A stretch of 7,724 nt of DNA from NCBI GenBank assembly GCA_946630405.1, contig CAMOYW010000033.1, positions 1-7,724 of the forward strand, read 5' to 3'. A model generated the notes under the pieces. It did not search any database. It was not told the DNA's origin and saw only the letters and a list, made by a program, of their open reading frames with translations. The translations under genes were made by a program, and so were the position numbers. This document shows, one piece after another, positions 4,855-7,724 of the stretch. The stretch's first letter is position 1. Every line of letters begins with the position of its first letter. Source of the stretch: an uncultured Clostridia bacterium (GTDB lineage: Bacteria; Bacillota; Clostridia; Lachnospirales; CAG-274).

Positions 4855-7724
4855 TTATTCAACACTTAAAAAGCCTTCAGTAAAAGCATTTGGATAAACA
4901 AAGCTTTTTTCTCCGGTTTCAAATTGAACATATACATATTTCATTTTACTATCCATTCTGACTATAACGCCCTTACCAAACTTTTTATGTTTAACTTTTA
5001 TACCTATTTTGATTTCAGGCAGGTCAATCTCTGAATCGCCTTTATTTGAGATAGCGGCGGTTTTCGGCGCAAACGCAGATTTGATAACTTGATGAGATGT
5101 AAATATTTCTTTTGGCTTTATTTTAGTTTTCGGCTGTGATTTAGAAGTATCTTTCATTTCAGTGACCATGTCACTCTTTACTACCTTCATAGCCGTTTGC
5201 TGACTTTTAAAAAGCCTGTTATATTCATCTTTCATAATAGACGTATCCCATCCGCCCACTTCGTCCATATCAGCAAGCATATCTATCCCCGTATATACAA
5301 GACTGCTATCTTCATACCGCTTGAATTTAAAAATCGCATCATTCATCAAACTTGCATTGAACACATTTATACTGCACAAAAGTTCAAAATCCCTTACATT
5401 CAAACCTGTGACCTTTTGAAACAGCCCGGGTTCAAGCTGTGTGATAACATCTTTCAGGCATCGTTCTCTATAATCGGTAAGGTACATAAATACGGGAATA
5501 CGGGTCGCAAACTTTATCAACTTTTCCTGTATTTGCTTACGCTTAGACTTATAGTCTTTTTCTTCCGCAGTTAATTCCTTTTTCTCTTTCGGTGTCAGTT
5601 CCTTTTCTTTCTTAGCCTTTTTCACCGCCTCGGACTTATTTATTATGGTTTCGATATCGGAATTTAGGTTCCTGAACCCTTCTATCCTTTCAAGTGCTTC
5701 CATGGCTTCTTTATTGTTCATCAGGCGATTAAGAGTCTCATTATCCACATTCACAAGCAAAGCGGATTCCCACCTCTTTGCAAGTAACGTAGCAGAAGTT
5801 CCCGCCATGGCAATATCCAAAACGTCCTGTGCATTTATATTGCGCATTGTAGAACCGTCAAAGGCAAGCACGGGCAGAAAGCTTATAAACTCGGCGACCT
5901 TCTTTTCGGGATTATTTTCGTCCGCATTCAACCTACAGGAATAGTCACTTATTTGTCTTAATGCTCTGTCAAGAGCAAAGTCAAATATATAACAATTCTG
6001 CTTCACAATTACATCATCGCCGTTTTCGGTTTTAATGACCCATGGCGATTGCACTCTAAATGCCGCTTGAAAATATGTCTCGGGGCTTTTAAGATTTCGC
6101 AGCATAAATATTCCCGTCCACGGCTTTACCGTCACTCCCGTAGTCAACTTCCCGCAGGATAAGGTTATCGTTTTTGTTTCCAACGGGTCTTTCATTGAAT
6201 TTATAACGGGCGTGAGGGCATCTATACCAACCCCCGCCCTTGTACCTGCACACACATTTATTGCATAATCGTGATAGAAAGCGTTCTGTTTTTGCTGTAA
6301 GAGATTATACATGGCATAACACGACGCAACATTTGGCAAAAACCACAATGTATGCGACAGCACATTTAAAAGACGCACATCGGAATACGGCAAAGCAGGT
6401 CGCTTATTTTGCCCAAGCTTCAAATCGTCCACACTTGAAGGCAGGTACGAGCCTCTGATAAGGTCGAGCCATTTCTGCACCTCATTTTCATACTTAAAAT
6501 GTGCCTCCTCGCCCTTACCTTCCGCCGAGAAAAATACATTAAGGTCGAACTCGTCAAACTCGCCTTGCTGTGCTATATATCTTATTTCTTCGGGCAGTTT
6601 GTAAGTCATCATGACCATTCTCGGCAGTGAAATGTAGGGGTTGTTTGAACCTTTCCAATTATCTTTTGCACGCTGTTCATCGGAATAAGTCCAGTTGTAT
6701 ATCTGGTCTTCAATAAATTCTCCGCTGTTTATTGCACGAAAAGGGGTGCCCGATAAATAGAGATAATATGATGTAGTTATGGGCAAAAAGCTCTCGTTAT
6801 AAGCGTTGCCCGCTTCTTCGCTCTGATATTTTTCAAGGTCAAAATCCTCTTCCTCATCGGGATTTTCAAAAAGCTTCTGTGCATTTTCACGCCATGCTCC
6901 GAAATGATATTCATCAAATATGACTATATCCCAATTGTTGGTATGAATAAATTCATTCTTGACCTTAATACCTCCGCTTGAATTTGTGCCAAGCAGATCC
7001 TGAAAAGAGCCGAAAACAACGATGGGTTTGTCTTTATCGGCATTTTTAAATGCCCTATCCATATCTATCCTATTGTTCTGTGAGTCTTTATTGGATATAA
7101 ACTGCCACCCCTCAAAATCCGTATGTGCCATAAGATCCGCATACCATGCCGATTCAACAGCAGGTTTAAATGTAAGCACAAGTATACGGCTAAAATTCAT
7201 CTTTTTGCACAATTCATAGGAAGCGAACGTCTTACCGAAACGCATTTTGGCATTCCATAAAAACTTTGGTATACGGTCAGGTTCATCACGTTTTGCAGCC
7301 GCAAAATAATCCATGGTTCGTTTTACCGCTTCATACTGTTCGGGGCGCATATCAAAGCTTTCTGTACGCACCATATCGGCAGTTTCACCCGTTTGCAGTT
7401 CGTGTATTGCCGACAAAACTTCCCTTTCCGTGCATTTAAACCACTCGTTCCTGTCTGTGCCTGCATTCAGCTGCTGAATATTATTGCGTTTTAAGATCCT
7501 GTGCACATCTCTGTCGGTAAAGCAAGACCCGTCGGGACACATCGCACTTTCTTTTAATACAATTTTGTACGGAACAGCGCTTGTGTGCATTTGCTCCTTA
7601 ACACGGGTCTCTACATCTCTGTCGGTATAGCCGACTTTTATGTACCCCTCATGGGAAGATACACCAACCAACTTGTATGCGTAAATAGTCGGACGAACCT
7701 CGGGACGCTCTTTAAAAAAATTTG
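4855..7724 (-). CDS. GIY-YIG (T5orf172-like) nuclease fused to SF2 helicase, restriction/defence-type (5' end outside window)
   Basis: The frame stays open to the right edge, so the true start lies outside; 955 residues are visible, numbered here from the edge. (1) Residues 13-105 resemble a T5orf172 GIY-YIG domain: TIYAY (12-16), GYIKVGYT (26-33), R35/R40, RDVH (71-74) and NEWF (92-95). (2) Residues 124-340 form the first RecA-like lobe of an SF2 ATPase: MRPEQ-x2-AV near 125-132, Walker A AKMRFGKT (158-165), VLTFKP (182-187), Walker B DEYH (270-273) and motif III LSGTPFR (323-329). (3) The second lobe, about 445-595, has SCGKLTTGVTV (522-532) and motif VI QAAFRVQSPW (552-561). (4) A Lys/Glu-rich, probably coiled-coil stretch spans 697-737. 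(5) The tail 902-955 (KVKHKKFGKGVIVRMD...YPNAFTEGFL) looks like a small SH3/Tudor-like module. Likely role: ATP-driven DNA translocation coupled to cleavage. Substrate and recognition are unknown, and no methyltransferase motif is visible in the window. An in-frame TTG at 7671 is unlikely to be the start because it would cut off the IYAY strand. Confidence 0.85.
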   Translation of the reverse strand, partial: NFFKERPEVRPTIYAYKLVGVSSHEGYIKVGYTDRDVETRVKEQMHTSAVPYKIVLKESAMCPDGSCFTDRDVHRILKRNNIQQLNAGTDRNEWFKCTEREVLSAIHELQTGETADMVRTESFDMRPEQYEAVKRTMDYFAAAKRDEPDRIPKFLWNAKMRFGKTFASYELCKKMNFSRILVLTFKPAVESAWYADLMAHTDFEGWQFISNKDSQNNRIDMDRAFKNADKDKPIVVFGSFQDLLGTNSSGGIKVKNEFIHTNNWDIVIFDEYHFGAWRENAQKLFENPDEEEDFDLEKYQSEEAGNAYNESFLPITTSYYLYLSGTPFRAINSGEFIEDQIYNWTYSDEQRAKDNWKGSNNPYISLPRMVMMTYKLPEEIRYIAQQGEFDEFDLNVFFSAEGKGEEAHFKYENEVQKWLDLIRGSYLPSSVDDLKLGQNKRPALPYSDVRLLNVLSHTLWFLPNVASCYAMYNLLQQKQNAFYHDYAINVCAGTRAGVGIDALTPVINSMKDPLETKTITLSCGKLTTGVTVKPWTGIFMLRNLKSPETYFQAAFRVQSPWVIKTENGDDVIVKQNCYIFDFALDRALRQISDYSCRLNADENNPEKKVAEFISFLPVLAFDGSTMRNINAQDVLDIAMAGTSATLLAKRWESALLVNVDNETLNRLMNNKEAMEALERIEGFRNLNSDIETIINKSEAVKKAKKEKELTPKEKKELTAEEKDYKSKRKQIQEKLIKFATRIPVFMYLTDYRERCLKDVITQLEPGLFQKVTGLNVRDFELLCSINVFNASLMNDAIFKFKRYEDSSLVYTGIDMLADMDEVGGWDTSIMKDEYNRLFKSQQTAMKVVKSDMVTEMKDTSKSQPKTKIKPKEIFTSHQVIKSAFAPKTAAISNKGDSEIDLPEIKIGIKVKHKKFGKGVIVRMDSKMKYVYVQFETGEKSFVYPNAFTEGFLSVE

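Noticed and set aside
4855..7724. Base composition as proof of recent horizontal transfer of the nuclease-helicase gene
   Set aside because: Hand counts of single 60-base lines disagree: 16 G+C at 5101-5160, but 26 at 7261-7320, close to 27 at 1801-1860 in gatB. The AT-rich part may just be a lysine-rich linker, so composition gives no clear signal.

Overview
The window reads as a piece of a low-to-mid GC Firmicutes chromosome, most likely a member of the Clostridia. The basis is the gatC-gatA-gatB gene order, three canonical GGAGG ribosome binding sites, a consensus-like sigma-A promoter in an AT-rich intergenic gap, and protein sequences that look clostridial. No species can be named from the sequence alone. 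Every gene I can support lies on the minus strand, so transcription runs from high to low coordinates.

Right part (4855-7724): one very long gene, cut by the right window edge at its 5' end. It encodes a predicted defence or restriction-type protein. An N-terminal T5orf172-like GIY-YIG nuclease domain is joined to a superfamily 2 helicase/ATPase core, a lysine-rich helical segment, and a small SH3/Tudor-like C-terminal tail. A perfect 16-bp hairpin followed by a T-rich stretch ends its transcript (4793-4843).

Middle (4684-4804): a short AT-rich gap holds the terminator tail and a strong sigma-A promoter (-35 TTGATT, 17-base spacer, -10 TATAAT) that drives the next operon with a leader of about 27 bases.

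Left part (1-4683): a tightly packed operon gatC-gatA-gatB-pepP-DUF2161. GatCAB is the glutamine-dependent amidotransferase that converts Glu-tRNA(Gln) and/or Asp-tRNA(Asn) to the correctly charged species. pepP encodes an Xaa-Pro aminopeptidase of family M24B. The last gene, cut by the left edge, encodes a DUF2161 protein with a PD-(D/E)XK nuclease-like signature. Junctions become tighter along the operon: a 12-base gap, then overlaps of 1, 4 and 8 bases. The first three genes have strong ribosome binding sites; the last two have none that is clear and probably depend on translational coupling.

The gatCAB and pepP genes are ordinary housekeeping genes with intact active-site residues. The parts worth a second look are the nuclease-helicase fusion, with no methyltransferase visible in the window, and the nuclease-fold DUF2161 gene at the end of a translation-quality operon.
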